64,000 nt of DNA. Origin: JAJYUU01 sp963822955 (GTDB taxonomy: Bacteria > Actinomycetota > Actinomycetes > Streptosporangiales > Streptosporangiaceae). The position numbers were made by a program, and so were the translations under genes. This document shows positions 36,468 to 46,030 of the stretch, one piece after another (positions within the stretch are counted from its first letter, which is position 1; every line of letters begins with the position of its first letter). Below the pieces are notes generated by a model that ran no database searches, was not told the DNA's origin, and saw only the letters and a list, made by a program, of their open reading frames with translations. Location: NCBI GenBank assembly GCA_963822955.1, contig CAWGJS010000001.1, positions 62,001 to 126,000 of the forward strand. The letters run 5' to 3'.

Positions 36468-39221
36468 ATGCTGCGTGGTCGTGAGCGGGAGCGTGCCCGG
36501 GTCCGGCAACTCCTGAACTGCGCAGGTCAAGGGCTGAGCGCTTCGCTGGTCGTGCTGGCCGAGCCGGGAATGGGCAAGACGGCGCTGCTCGGCTATGCGA
36601 CTGACATGGCCTCCGGCATGCGGGTCCTGTCAGTGGAGGGGGTGGCCAGCGAATCTGGGTTGCCGTTCGCTTGCCTGCACAGGCTTCTTTCGGGGCTGAC
36701 CGAGTATGCGGAGGACATCCCGGAGGTCCAGCGGGAGGCGCTGCTGGGCGCGCTGGCGCTGGGTCCGCCGCGGCGCTCTGCCGATCGTTTCGTTTTGCAT
36801 GTGGCGGTGCTGAGTCTTCTGGGGGTGATCGCGGAATCCGGTCCGGTGCTGATCGCCATTGATGACGCGCAGTGGCTCGACCAGCCCACGGCGGATATCT
36901 GCGGGTTCGTCATCAGGCGGCTGGGCGCTGACGGCATCGCGGTGCTCGTCGCGGGTCGAGAAGGCGAGATGCCAGCGGCCTTCAGGCAGTTCCCGTCACT
37001 GAGCTTGCCCGGCCTGGACCCGGCGGCGGTGGAGGAGCTGCTGGCTGATCGGCTTGGGGTCCAGCCTCCTCCTGGGCTGACGCAGCGGCTGGCCGGGGCA
37101 TCCGGCGGAAACCCGCTGATTGTCGCCGAAGTGGCCGCGCAGCTCACCGCCGATCAAGTGGCGGGGCGGGCGCCGGTCGATGAACTAGTGCTGGCGGCGC
37201 GAACCGGCCCTGCCCGGCTCCTAACGCGCCGGCTAGACGGCGCCGAGGCGCAAGTGCGCAAGGCGGCGGTCTTGGCTGCAGTGTCGGGCGAGGGTGAGCT
37301 GGCGCTCACCCTGGCGGCCGCGGGCAGGCAAGGCGTCGCCGAGCAGGCATTCGAAGATCTTGAGGGCCGTGGCGTGGTCAGCCTGGACGGTGAGTCGGCG
37401 CGGTTTGTGCACCCGGTGATGAGGGCTGCGGTCCTCGAGGAGACCGCGCGCGGAGAAGTCCGGGCGGCCCACCGAGCGCTAGCAGCCGAATCGGCGGGCG
37501 GGGACGAAGTTCGCCAGGCCTGGCACCTCGCCGCTGCCACCCTGCGGCCAGACGAGGTGGTGGCCGCAGCGCTGGAGTCAGCGGCCAAGGAGGCCAGCGA
37601 GCGCACCAGCTACGCGTCTGCCGCGGCGGCGTTGACGCGGGCCGCCGAGCTGAGCGTCAGCAGGGAGGCACGGGCGCGGCGCCGATTCGCCGCAGCGCAG
37701 GCGGCCCGGCTGGCTGGCCAGAATGACGTAGCCCGGCATCTGCTGGAGCGCGTGACTGGAGTTCTCGAGCCATCGTTGCTGGCTGCAGCGGCCATGGCCC
37801 GCGGGCGGATAGAGGTTCGCGCCGGGCGGCTGGCGGCGGCGCGCGCAGTGCTTCTCGACGCGGCGTCGGCGGCAGGCAGACACGACCCGGCCGCCGCCGC
37901 GACATTGCTCGCCGATGCTGCTATGGCCAGCTTCCTCGCTGGAGACCCAGCCAACGCGGTAGAGCTGGCATGGCAGGCGGGCGAGCTGCCGATGGCAGCG
38001 GGGGGCAACGCCGACCTGCTGGTCAACCTGATCGTCGGCACCGCCTACATGCACCTGGGACAGCTAGCCGATGGACTTCGGCTGATTCGCCAGGCTGCGC
38101 AGATCGCTGCGTTGCCGCCAGCCCTGCGGCCAGACATGGAATATGTGATCTTCACCGTGCTCGGCCTTGTATGGCTGGGCGACCATGTCGCCGCCCGTGC
38201 CCTGGCTGCGCCCATCGTGGCCGAGCTCCGGGCCCGCGGGGCGCTGGGAGATCTCCCACTTGCTCTGTACGCCTCGGCCTACGCCGATGCGAACGCGGGG
38301 CGGCTGGGAGCTGCCGTGACCGCCGCGACCGAGGCCGTCGAGTTGGCCGCCGCGACCGGCGATGAACTATGGCGCTACCTCGCTCTGGGTGGCCTTGCCC
38401 TGGCCGAGGCGCAACTCGGCGACGAAGCGGAATGCCGGCAGCACGCAGCGGAAGCCCTGAGCATGCTGCGCAGTTTCGACCTCGATTACCCGCGTGATGC
38501 CCACGATGCCCTCGGGCTGCTGGAACTGGGTCTTGGCCAGGCAGAACGAGCCATCGTCCATCTGGAGCATGCGAACCGGATGCACGGCTCGGAATTGACG
38601 CTCGCCCGGCCCACCGCGGCGGATTTGGCAGAGGCCTACGTCCGAGCCGGGCGCGCGGTGCCGCCGTCGATGCTGGAGAGCTTGATCCGCCAGAGCGAAG
38701 TCGAGGAATTCCCGGGCAATGCAGCGATCGCCTGGCGGTGCCGCGGGCTGATTGCCGCCGAGGGCCAATACCACGACTGCTTCGAGTCGGCACTCAGCCT
38801 CCATGATCGTGGCTCATCGCCGTTCGAGACAGCCCGGACGCGCTTCTGCTACGGCGAGCGGATCCGCCGCAGCGGACGGCGCATCGACGCCCGCGAGCAC
38901 CTTCGAGCGGCTCATCTGGCATTCGCCGGTCTTGGCGCCCGGTTGTGGGCAGAGCGTGCGCAGCAAGAACTGCGGGCAAGCGGCGAGATCTTGCACGACC
39001 GAAGCGACTCGGCCTGGTTCGTGCTGACCCCGCAAGAACGAGCAGTGGCGGCGGCGATCGCCCGCGGCGCCACCAACCGGGAGGCGGGGGCCATGCTGTT
39101 CCTCAGCCCCAAGACAGTAGAGATGCACCTCTCCCGCGTCTATCGCAAGCTCGGGCTGCGGTCCAAAGCAGAACTGGCAGCCTGGGCTGGGCGGGTAGAG
39201 CCAGCCGACGCCCCGGGCTAA
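36468..39221 (+). CDS. LuxR-family ATPase regulator (LAL type)
   Basis: A 917-residue LAL-type regulator. It begins MLRGRERERARVRQLL with Walker A EPGMGKTALLGYA (about residue 35), Walker B VLIAIDDAQWLDQPT (about 120) and the GREGEMP sensor. A long TPR-like helical region follows. The C-terminal LuxR helix-turn-helix is LTPQERAVAAAIARGATNREAGAMLFLSPKTVEMHLSRVYRKLGL. This family includes MalT and pathway-specific activators of antibiotic clusters. It is the largest cargo gene of segment 3 and is related in layout to 42995-45760. Confidence 0.9.
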   Translation: MLRGRERERARVRQLLNCAGQGLSASLVVLAEPGMGKTALLGYATDMASGMRVLSVEGVASESGLPFACLHRLLSGLTEYAEDIPEVQREALLGALALGPPRRSADRFVLHVAVLSLLGVIAESGPVLIAIDDAQWLDQPTADICGFVIRRLGADGIAVLVAGREGEMPAAFRQFPSLSLPGLDPAAVEELLADRLGVQPPPGLTQRLAGASGGNPLIVAEVAAQLTADQVAGRAPVDELVLAARTGPARLLTRRLDGAEAQVRKAAVLAAVSGEGELALTLAAAGRQGVAEQAFEDLEGRGVVSLDGESARFVHPVMRAAVLEETARGEVRAAHRALAAESAGGDEVRQAWHLAAATLRPDEVVAAALESAAKEASERTSYASAAAALTRAAELSVSREARARRRFAAAQAARLAGQNDVARHLLERVTGVLEPSLLAAAAMARGRIEVRAGRLAAARAVLLDAASAAGRHDPAAAATLLADAAMASFLAGDPANAVELAWQAGELPMAAGGNADLLVNLIVGTAYMHLGQLADGLRLIRQAAQIAALPPALRPDMEYVIFTVLGLVWLGDHVAARALAAPIVAELRARGALGDLPLALYASAYADANAGRLGAAVTAATEAVELAAATGDELWRYLALGGLALAEAQLGDEAECRQHAAEALSMLRSFDLDYPRDAHDALGLLELGLGQAERAIVHLEHANRMHGSELTLARPTAADLAEAYVRAGRAVPPSMLESLIRQSEVEEFPGNAAIAWRCRGLIAAEGQYHDCFESALSLHDRGSSPFETARTRFCYGERIRRSGRRIDAREHLRAAHLAFAGLGARLWAERAQQELRASGEILHDRSDSAWFVLTPQERAVAAAIARGATNREAGAMLFLSPKTVEMHLSRVYRKLGLRSKAELAAWAGRVEPADAPG

Positions 39222-39324
39222 GCCCAGGGATTTCCCCGTAGCGGCCCGACAGCCCGCCGACAGACCGTTGTCGGTGTCCTTAGCACGCGAGCGAACCCGC
39301 TCACAAGCAACCTAGGAGACCGCA

Positions 39325-39573
39325 ATGCACCCCACCATGAGCTATTACCTGGCCCAGGCCCGGATCGCCGACCTGCACCGGCAGGCCGACCGTGACGCGA
39401 TTGCCCGCGCCGCCCGCCGAGCGCGGCAGGAAGCCGTCAGCAGCCGCCGACCTCGCCGGGCAGCAGCAGCGCTAGGCCGCCGCGTGCAAGCGGTTCTGGT
39501 CGCCGCAACCGCTCACATCCGTCGCCGGGAGCTGGCCGCTGCCGCGCAGTCACCAGGGCAGGTGCGGCCATGA
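39325..39573 (+). CDS. small basic Ala/Arg-rich protein
   Basis: An 82-residue protein starting MHPTMSYYLAQARIADLHRQADRDAIARAARRAR, preceded by TAGGAGACCGCA. Small proteins with this M.P.MSY.LAQAR.ADL.R.A opening are common in actinomycetes and have no known function. It is highly helical and basic with a variable C-terminus, possibly nucleic-acid or membrane-surface binding (inference). It lies after the LAL regulator on the same strand. Confidence 0.7.
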   Translation: MHPTMSYYLAQARIADLHRQADRDAIARAARRARQEAVSSRRPRRAAAALGRRVQAVLVAATAHIRRRELAAAAQSPGQVRP

Positions 39574-39616
39574 ACCACATCAGCCAGGCATCCGGCCAAG
39601 ACTGTTCTGCGACCGC

Positions 39617-40156
39617 GTGCGGATGCGGCCTAGCCGCGCCGGTGCCGGCCTAATGATCACCGACGCCGCTGCGCTGGCCGTGCTGGCTGCGGGCTGTGCC
39701 AGCTCCGCCGGGCGAGCCGCCTCGTCCGCGCCGTCCGCGGCGTCATCGGCGGTCACTACGCGGCACGCAAACGACCCGGCGGGCGCTATCCAGTTCCCGC
39801 CCACGCTGTTCGGCTTCCGCCAGGACGCCAGCGCGCAGGCTCAGAAGCTGGATCAGAATATGGCCCAGACGCTCGCAATGATCGGGATGTTCGCCCATCC
39901 GCGCCTCGCTCTGTACGGCTCGATGGACACCGGCGACATGTTCATCGTCGGCGTCACCGACCTGACCACCGCCGCGCAGAGCCGTGCAAGCGAGCGGAGA
40001 CGGGGTGCTAACCCGTCTGAGAAGGAATACCGGGCAAATAGCTGCTGCAGCACGACCGCAGTGCGGCGGCGATGGGCATGTTCGCCCATCCACAAGTTGC
40101 CTTGTACGGGTCGATGGACACCGGCGGCATGTTCATCGTCGGCATCACCGAGCTGA
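39617..40156 (+). CDS. putative lipoprotein with internal duplication and frameshift
   Basis: The N-terminal hydrophobic segment ends with lipobox-like LAAGCASS. The mature part has GAIQFPPTLFGFRQD and the unit MFAHPRLALYGSMDTGDMFIVGVTDLT (39877-39970). A diverged second copy of this unit, MFAHPQVALYGSMDTGGMFIVGITELT, is encoded at about 40075-40160, but in another frame, so the current frame ends in scrambled sequence. The original was probably a lipoprotein with one or two such units. The function is unknown. Confidence 0.5.
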   Translation: MRMRPSRAGAGLMITDAAALAVLAAGCASSAGRAASSAPSAASSAVTTRHANDPAGAIQFPPTLFGFRQDASAQAQKLDQNMAQTLAMIGMFAHPRLALYGSMDTGDMFIVGVTDLTTAAQSRASERRRGANPSEKEYRANSCCSTTAVRRRWACSPIHKLPCTGRWTPAACSSSASPS

Positions 40157-40237
40157 CTGCCGCGGCCGCAAGTACATCCAGCGGCGGTTTCGGCCGCCAG
40201 ACGAGCATTATCGATCGTGGCCACTCTAGGAGCCGAC

Positions 40238-41095
40238 ATGATGGACGAGTCCGCCGCCGGGCAGCCAGCAGCCAGTTTCGCTGTCCTGCTGCGTCGGCTG
40301 CGAGTGCAAGCGCGCCTCACGCAGGAAGAGCTGGCGGAGAAAGCGGGCCTCAGCCCGCGATCAATAAGTGACCTTGAACGAGGCGTTAGCCGAACCGCCC
40401 GCAAGGAAACTGCGCGCCTGCTGGCTGATGCCCTCGGTGTGACAGGCCCGGTGCGGGCGGCGTTCGTGGCGGCCGCTCGCGGAAAGGGACCGGCCCGCGA
40501 CGTATCGGCAGCGCTGGAGCGCTTGCCGACGTGGCCGGCCCAGACCTCGATGGCCTGCGGCCCCTGCGCCGATCTGGGGTTCGCCCTCCAAGACGCCAAG
40601 ATTGGCCAGCTGACCGACGCCCTCACCGCCGCCTCCCGCAACGGCGGCCCGGTCGCCAGGATCTGGGTGATCGGCCTCACGACGCCGATCGCACGCGAGG
40701 CGACTCCTCCTGGGCCCGGTGTACTCAACGCCAACCAGGCCAGCACGGGCAGCGTCGCCCGGCTGACCCAGAAAGAGCGTCACAGGCCGCCGTCGGCCGC
40801 CGCTAGCCGGCCAATGCAGCGCAGCCGTTCGGTCACGCAGCCCGGTCGTTGCTCCCCCGGCGCCGCACGAGTCAACGGCCATCCCCCGCAGTCGGAACCG
40901 AGACTGCAACTGACGCCTCGCCGCATTCAGGAGGTCGGAGGGGCCGCCGAACACGGCGCGCTGTTTGCGGGCAAGGGATCGCTGCCTGGTACGCAGCGAA
41001 TCCTGCTGGTACACGCGGTAGGTGTCACACTGCTGCTCATGGGAGGAAAGGCTTCCTGCTCGCGGCTAGGCCCTGCAGTTATGGTCCGCCCGTGA
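40238..41095 (+). CDS. XRE-family helix-turn-helix protein with unusual tail
   Basis: ATG 40238 follows TAGGAG. The helix-turn-helix LLRRLRVQARLTQEELAEKAGLSPRSISDLERGVSRTARKETARLLADAL is nearly the same as in the XRE protein at 32679-33116. FRAAFVAAARG is likewise kept as VRAAFVAAARG. After about residue 90 the sequence (ALERLPTWPAQTSMACGPCADLGFALQD...) has no recognised domain. The stop overlaps the next gene as GTGA, which argues that the full 285-residue frame is translated. Regulator in segment 3. Confidence 0.65.
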   Translation: MMDESAAGQPAASFAVLLRRLRVQARLTQEELAEKAGLSPRSISDLERGVSRTARKETARLLADALGVTGPVRAAFVAAARGKGPARDVSAALERLPTWPAQTSMACGPCADLGFALQDAKIGQLTDALTAASRNGGPVARIWVIGLTTPIAREATPPGPGVLNANQASTGSVARLTQKERHRPPSAAASRPMQRSRSVTQPGRCSPGAARVNGHPPQSEPRLQLTPRRIQEVGGAAEHGALFAGKGSLPGTQRILLVHAVGVTLLLMGGKASCSRLGPAVMVRP

Positions 41096-41619
41096 ACGGC
41101 GGCGAGGTCGGGGATACCTGGTTCGTCGAGGTGCGGGACACTTTTTACGAGCGCGGAGTTCGGGGTTATGACGGCTCTGAGGTTGCCGACCTGCTTCGCC
41201 GCGTCGCGGATGCACTAGCCGCCGGTCAGCCAGCCGGACCGCTGATCGAGAACGCAACGTTCCAAGTAGTAGCCGGTGCGGGATCGCGGCGATATGACAT
41301 CGAGGTCGTCGACTGGTTCTTTGAGCAACTCCTCCGCCGCGAGGACCACCGTGAGGTGACCGGGACGAGCGCCGACCCTTGGCGTCACCTCGCCGTCGCC
41401 AACCAGTTCACCCTGGCCCGGGCCGGCCACCTGAGCGAGCCCCCCGCCCGGCCGTCATGGCGAGCTCGCCGGAAGCACCTCGCAGAGCGCCAGAAGTACT
41501 TCTCCGGGGAATGCGCAAGCGCCTGGCGCGACTTCGACCAGCAGCCTGGCATGCATCTGCGACGGGGACAGGTAGGGACGGGGCGCTATGAGCTGCGAAC
41601 GCCGGAGCGGCAGAAATAG
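41092..41619 (+). CDS. DivIVA-like repeat protein
   Basis: GTG 41092 overlaps the XRE stop by 4 nt (GTGA) and is the best start, giving 175 residues. Two short units of the DivIVA type are visible: FYERGVRGYDGSEVADLLRRVADAL and SRRYDIEVVDWFFEQLLRRED. Both share the GYD..EVD..L..V pattern. A basic C-terminal helix follows (RARRKHLAERQKYF). It may be a scaffold or membrane-curvature protein. The function is unknown. Confidence 0.55.
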   Translation: MNGGEVGDTWFVEVRDTFYERGVRGYDGSEVADLLRRVADALAAGQPAGPLIENATFQVVAGAGSRRYDIEVVDWFFEQLLRREDHREVTGTSADPWRHLAVANQFTLARAGHLSEPPARPSWRARRKHLAERQKYFSGECASAWRDFDQQPGMHLRRGQVGTGRYELRTPERQK

Positions 41620-41651
41620 CCTCCGTTCATCAGTCCACGACTCTCGGTGGG

Positions 41652-42149
41652 TTGCGGCCAGAACGCGCGTCACTGAGCACCGGCGGCAGGAAATTCACTT
41701 TGCGGACGCCATCCGCACGACCATGGTCAGCGGCCGTGGCCGAGGTCTTTGCAACCGCCTGGCAAGACTACGCCGGGCACGGCGCCGCCGGATCGCGGAA
41801 GGCCTCGGCGCCGCCCAGCGAAGCCCGCCACGCAGGCGAGCTCGTCGATGAGACCGGAGCGCCCGTCTTGTACATAGGTGGACGTAACTACTACTCCCGG
41901 GCTTGCGCTCGTATCACGTTCCCCGATCAGCGATGGCTCCGGTTTCTGGTCCGGGGAACTCAGCCAGCACATGCAATCATGACCGCAGTCGACCACGCGG
42001 GAAACAAGGTCGCCCGGTACCGGATCAACGGCCCCGTGGAAATCGCCGTACATCCCGATCGGGAGCTGACCGACGAACTAGCACTCGCCATCGCGATATC
42101 AGCTCCATGGCTCGGCTCCTACTTCGAAATCCCAGCCGGCGCTGGATAA
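41652..42149 (+). CDS. hypothetical protein
   Basis: A frame of about 165 residues with a protein-like C-terminal half: VLYIGGRNYYSRACARITFP, RWLRFLVRGTQPAHAIMTAVD, NKVARYRINGPVEIAVHPDRELTDELALAIAISAPWL. The start is uncertain (TTG 41652 is possible). It follows the DivIVA-like gene by 32 nt and is probably in the same transcript. No family is recognised. Confidence 0.5.
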   Translation: MRPERASLSTGGRKFTLRTPSARPWSAAVAEVFATAWQDYAGHGAAGSRKASAPPSEARHAGELVDETGAPVLYIGGRNYYSRACARITFPDQRWLRFLVRGTQPAHAIMTAVDHAGNKVARYRINGPVEIAVHPDRELTDELALAIAISAPWLGSYFEIPAGAG

Positions 42150-42472
42150 GCCGCCGGACGCGCCGGCCGAGTCCAAAGAGACGCCAGGACGGCGAGCAGC
42201 CAGCGCCGTCCTCATCGGTCAGTGAGCGGACCGCCCAGACCACGGCGAGCGGTCGGGTTGTCCGCGATCGTGGCGTCCAGAGCACAGCCAACCGAGCCGG
42301 GCAGCTTCTGCGGTGCAGTCTCTACGGTGTCCAGCCGAGCTCATGCTTCTAGGGTTGGTCGGCATCTACAGAACGATGCTTCAGCAATCTCCGATCGGTC
42401 TCGACTCCCGCGACCGACCTGGACCACTCGATGTCAACGAACCCATCAACCATGAAGGGCGACGAGCTGAGC

Positions 42473-42700
42473 TCTGGGGACCAGCTGGGGACCACACGTC
42501 CCGCGCGCTGCCGCACGACGGCGGCGTTCCCGCGCGTCCTGCACGGTGCATAACGTGTTTTGACGTGCAGGAGCGCTCAACCCCGCTGTCCTGGGGTCAA
42601 GGGGTCGCGGGTTCAAATCCCGCCGTCCCGACTGGCAGAGGCCTGAGAGGTTCTCTCGGAGGCTCAGGGAGAGCTAAACGGGGAGCCAAAGCGGTTCTGG
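42473..42700 (+). repeat. attachment-like site 3 (GGGGACCA left arm, GGGGAGCCAA right arm)
   Basis: The tRNA-Pro 3' copy is at 42591-42631, with one G fewer in the anticodon loop. The left arm from 42473 has both GGGGACCA boxes and GCGCGTCCTGCACGGTGCAT as in site 2. The right arm instead begins CTGGCAGAGGCCTGAG, with a CCTGAG/CTCAGG inverted repeat, and has GGGGAGCCAAAG at 42680-42691, matching site 4. Confidence 0.78.
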
Positions 42701-42742
42701 CGGACCGATCCGCGCGACGCCGGCTGCAGCGAGGCCATCGCG

Positions 42743-42958
42743 GTGTTGCACGTCGACGTGGACCGAATCGCGGCTGGCAAGGACGCAGCAGACCGTTACC
42801 CCTTCGTGGCCGCTCACCTCGCAGCATGCTGGCCATGCGGCGGCGACCTCGCCGGGCCGTTCTCCCCCATGCCGACGGCGATCCGGGCCACCTGGGCGGG
42901 CCGCCCGGATGTGCCCGCGACGCGCACGATCGACGCGCTCGCCGGGCTATCTGGATAG
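42743..42958 (+). CDS. small putative zinc-finger-like protein (possible remnant)
   Basis: A 71-residue frame reading VLHVDVDRIAAGKDAADRYP, FVAAHLAACWPCGGDLAG. The H...C..C spacing and the pattern AGxDxxxRYPxVAAHLxACxPC resemble small actinomycete anti-sigma/zinc-finger-like proteins. The frame is open upstream into the attachment-like arm and its start is not clear, so it may be a truncated relic abutting site 3. Confidence 0.35.
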   Translation: MLHVDVDRIAAGKDAADRYPFVAAHLAACWPCGGDLAGPFSPMPTAIRATWAGRPDVPATRTIDALAGLSG

Positions 42959-42994
42959 ATCAGCCTCACCCTGACTCCCAAGGCGGGCTGGTGG

Positions 42995-45760
42995 TCAGTG
43001 CTCGAGTGGCTCTGGGCTTGCGAGCATGCGCCGGGCTAGCTGGGCCCGCGAGCTCAGGCCGAGCTTTGCGAAGACCTTGGTCAGGTGGTACTCGACGGTG
43101 TGCGGGCTGATAAACAGCTGGGCTGCGATCTGGTTATTGGTCTGGCCCTCGGCGGCCAGGCCGGCAACGCGGGCTTCCTGCGAGGTGAGGTCCACGGTGG
43201 CCGCAGGAGTGCGAGGTCTTGCCCGCTCGCCGGTGGCCCGAAGTTCGGCGGCCGCGCGTGCCGCGAATCCCTTTGCGCCCATGGCCTCGAGCATGTCGTG
43301 CGCGGTTCGAAGCCCCTTGCGGGCGTCGCGCTTGCGCTTGCGCCTGCGCAGCCACTCGCCGTACTGCAGGTGTGCGCGCGCGAGTTCGACTGCCGCGCGG
43401 CCCTGTTCCAAGTGGCCGATCGCCTGCTGGTAGCACGCCTCCGCGCCTTCACTGTCGTCGAGCAGGGCCGCGCAGCGTGAACGAATACCCAGCGCCTCAG
43501 GCGTGCCGACGGCGAGAGCACGCTCAGACAGGATGTGAAAGGCGGACATCGCCTCGCTGCGCTGGCCGCTGCGAGCGGCGGCCTCGATCAACTCGGGCAA
43601 TGTCACCTCCGTGACATATGGGATATCGTCGTGCACGACAGTAGCCGCGGCACCGATCGCCGCATGATAATCGCCGGCCCACACGTCAGCCATTGCGGTG
43701 ATGGCCCTCCCAACGTTGGCGACGCCGCCCTGGCCGCGCGAAGTTGATTCCTCGATGCGAGCAGCGCCCACCGCTCTGGCTTCCGAGATCCGTCCGGTGT
43801 GAACCAGGACCACGCCCTCGCTCAGGCTGTCGACGCCGACCACAGTGGCGCTGCGGCTGGCCGCAATGATCTCGCGCATTTCTGCCCACCGGTCCGCAGC
43901 TTCAGCCAGCCTGCCGACCGAGCAGTCAGCGGTAGCCCGCAGCGCCAGTGCGGCAGGCAGGAAGGCGAGCGCTCCCTGTGCGCGCGCTGCGCGCAGGAAG
44001 CGATCGGTGATGTCGAGCACGCCGCCGGCGTCCCATATGCTTGCGGCCGCCATTACCGCCATCTCGTACCACCGAAGGTCGGTCACCTGCCCTAGATCCT
44101 GCGACCGCATGGCGCTGAGGGCTGCGCGAAACGGCTCGATCGCAGAGCTGTAGCCCGCCGTGAACCTGACCGCGAATCCGTCCAGCAGATGATCGCAGAT
44201 GCTGGCCTCCCGCTCGGCCGGGCGCGGGAGCGCAGCCGCAGCAGTCGATATCTGCCTGGCCTCGGCCGGACCCGCCCAGATCGCCGCCCTCATCGCGGCC
44301 GCCATCGCCTCGCGAGCCGCGGCGTGGTCGGGAGCTAGCAGCCGGGCCGCTCTGGCCAGGACACTCGCCGAATCCGCGACGCGGCCCTGGGCGAACAGGA
44401 TCTCGCCGCTCAACTGCTCGCCCAGTGCACGCAGTCCGGGGTCCGACAGGCTTGGCAGCGCGGCATCGACGAGATTCTGCGCGACATCGGGGTGACCGCA
44501 CCTGAGCTCGGCGTCAGCCAGTGCGAGCTCGCGGCGAGCTCGCTGGCCGCTATCAGCGGTCAGCTGAACGGAGCGCCGCAGCAGTGCGACCCAGCCCGAA
44601 TCACCCCCGCGGGCCTGCGCGAGGTTCGCGGCCTGTTCAAGCTCCGCCGCCACTTCCTCGTCCGGACCGGTCGCAGCCGCGCCCCGGTGCCACGCACGAA
44701 AGTGGGGATACCTGACGTCACACGCCGCGCTCAGCATCAGCTGCACCCGCCTGCGATCCCGATCCGCGGCGCCGTAGTAGACAGCTGAGCGGATCAGCGG
44801 ATACCGGAACCGCACCGAACCCGCCGACAGCTCGATCAGGCCAGCCGCCTGAGCCTCACCCGCGGCGGCATCCGCGTCGATCCCGCCCTCCCTCGCGGCG
44901 CTCCACAACACCGCCCGGCCACCGCCAGCCTCGGACGCCGCCAGCAACAAGAACGTCTGAGTGTTCGGATCCAGGCAAGCTACCTGGCGCCGGAACCGCT
45001 CGGTGAGCCGAGGTCCCAGCGGCATCGGCTCGGGAAGCTCGGCGCGGCCGGCCAGCTCCTCGGCGGTAAACTCCGGGCCGGCCTGTACCAAAGCCAGCGG
45101 GTTACCCTCGGTTTCGGCCAGGACGCGGCCAACCACCTGATCGTCTATTGGAGCCCCGGCCACTGACCGCAGCAGCTGGCCTGCTTCCGCAGCCGGCAGC
45201 CCGCCCACCGAAACCTCCGGGAATTGCTCGAACGCGTGCGCTGGCGCAGGCTCCCGCACGGCGATCACCATGCCAACTCGGTCGGCGTAGAGCCGGCGGG
45301 CCACGAACGCCAGCACGCGCGCCGACTCCACATCCAGCCACTGTCCATCATCGACCAGGCACAGCACCGGCTGCTCCTCAGCCGCCCGAGCCAGCAGCGT
45401 CAGCGCCGCCAGCCCCACCAGGAACCGGTCCGCCGCAGGGCCAGCCTCCATACCGAACGCCACCTGCAAGGCATACCGCTGCGGGCCGGGCAGCTCCCCA
45501 ACACCTGGCAGCACCGGCACCAGCAGCTGATGCAACGCCGCGAAACCCAGCCCGATCTCAGTCTCGATACCAGCCGCGCCGCACACCCGCATATCGGACG
45601 CCGAACCCGCCGCGTACCCCAGCAGCGCCGTCTTGCCGACCCCAGTACTGCCCCGGATCACCAGGGTCGCACTGAAGCCATCGCGAACCGACCGCAGGAC
45701 CCCATCGATCGCCGCCCGCTCCGCCCGTCGGTCCAGCAAACTTGCCCCCGTAAGATCCAC
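42995..45760 (-). CDS. LuxR-family ATPase regulator (LAL type)
   Basis: About 921 residues from GTG 45760 (GAGGTGG upstream). An ATPase with Walker A GSTGVGKTALLGYA (about residue 38) and Walker B VLCLVDDGQWLDVES precedes the helical repeat region. The C-terminal LuxR helix-turn-helix is LTSQEARVAGLAAEGQTNNQIAAQLFISPHTVEYHLTKVFAKLGL. It is the sole large gene of segment 4, filling almost the whole space between attachment-like sites 3 and 4. The target is unknown. Confidence 0.9.
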   Translation of the reverse strand: MDLTGASLLDRRAERAAIDGVLRSVRDGFSATLVIRGSTGVGKTALLGYAAGSASDMRVCGAAGIETEIGLGFAALHQLLVPVLPGVGELPGPQRYALQVAFGMEAGPAADRFLVGLAALTLLARAAEEQPVLCLVDDGQWLDVESARVLAFVARRLYADRVGMVIAVREPAPAHAFEQFPEVSVGGLPAAEAGQLLRSVAGAPIDDQVVGRVLAETEGNPLALVQAGPEFTAEELAGRAELPEPMPLGPRLTERFRRQVACLDPNTQTFLLLAASEAGGGRAVLWSAAREGGIDADAAAGEAQAAGLIELSAGSVRFRYPLIRSAVYYGAADRDRRRVQLMLSAACDVRYPHFRAWHRGAAATGPDEEVAAELEQAANLAQARGGDSGWVALLRRSVQLTADSGQRARRELALADAELRCGHPDVAQNLVDAALPSLSDPGLRALGEQLSGEILFAQGRVADSASVLARAARLLAPDHAAAREAMAAAMRAAIWAGPAEARQISTAAAALPRPAEREASICDHLLDGFAVRFTAGYSSAIEPFRAALSAMRSQDLGQVTDLRWYEMAVMAAASIWDAGGVLDITDRFLRAARAQGALAFLPAALALRATADCSVGRLAEAADRWAEMREIIAASRSATVVGVDSLSEGVVLVHTGRISEARAVGAARIEESTSRGQGGVANVGRAITAMADVWAGDYHAAIGAAATVVHDDIPYVTEVTLPELIEAAARSGQRSEAMSAFHILSERALAVGTPEALGIRSRCAALLDDSEGAEACYQQAIGHLEQGRAAVELARAHLQYGEWLRRRKRKRDARKGLRTAHDMLEAMGAKGFAARAAAELRATGERARPRTPAATVDLTSQEARVAGLAAEGQTNNQIAAQLFISPHTVEYHLTKVFAKLGLSSRAQLARRMLASPEPLEH

Positions 45761-46030
45761 CCCCCACCTCAAGCGTAACAAGCCGCAAATCGCGCATGCT
45801 GGCTCAGGGATGTCAGGTCAGCGGCCGTATCTGGGGACTCCTCAGCGCCCAGCTCTCGACGTGACAGCAGTCCTCAACGACCTCAGCTCCACGACGCCGG
45901 CTACCGCGTACGGCGAGCGCGCTTGCGAGCGCTTGCAGCCGCAACCGGTCGGATCTGCACGGTGCAACGACCATTCGAATTCCGGTTCAAGACTCTTACG
46001 CCGTGCGTGATTTAGTTCTATTCGCTTCCA

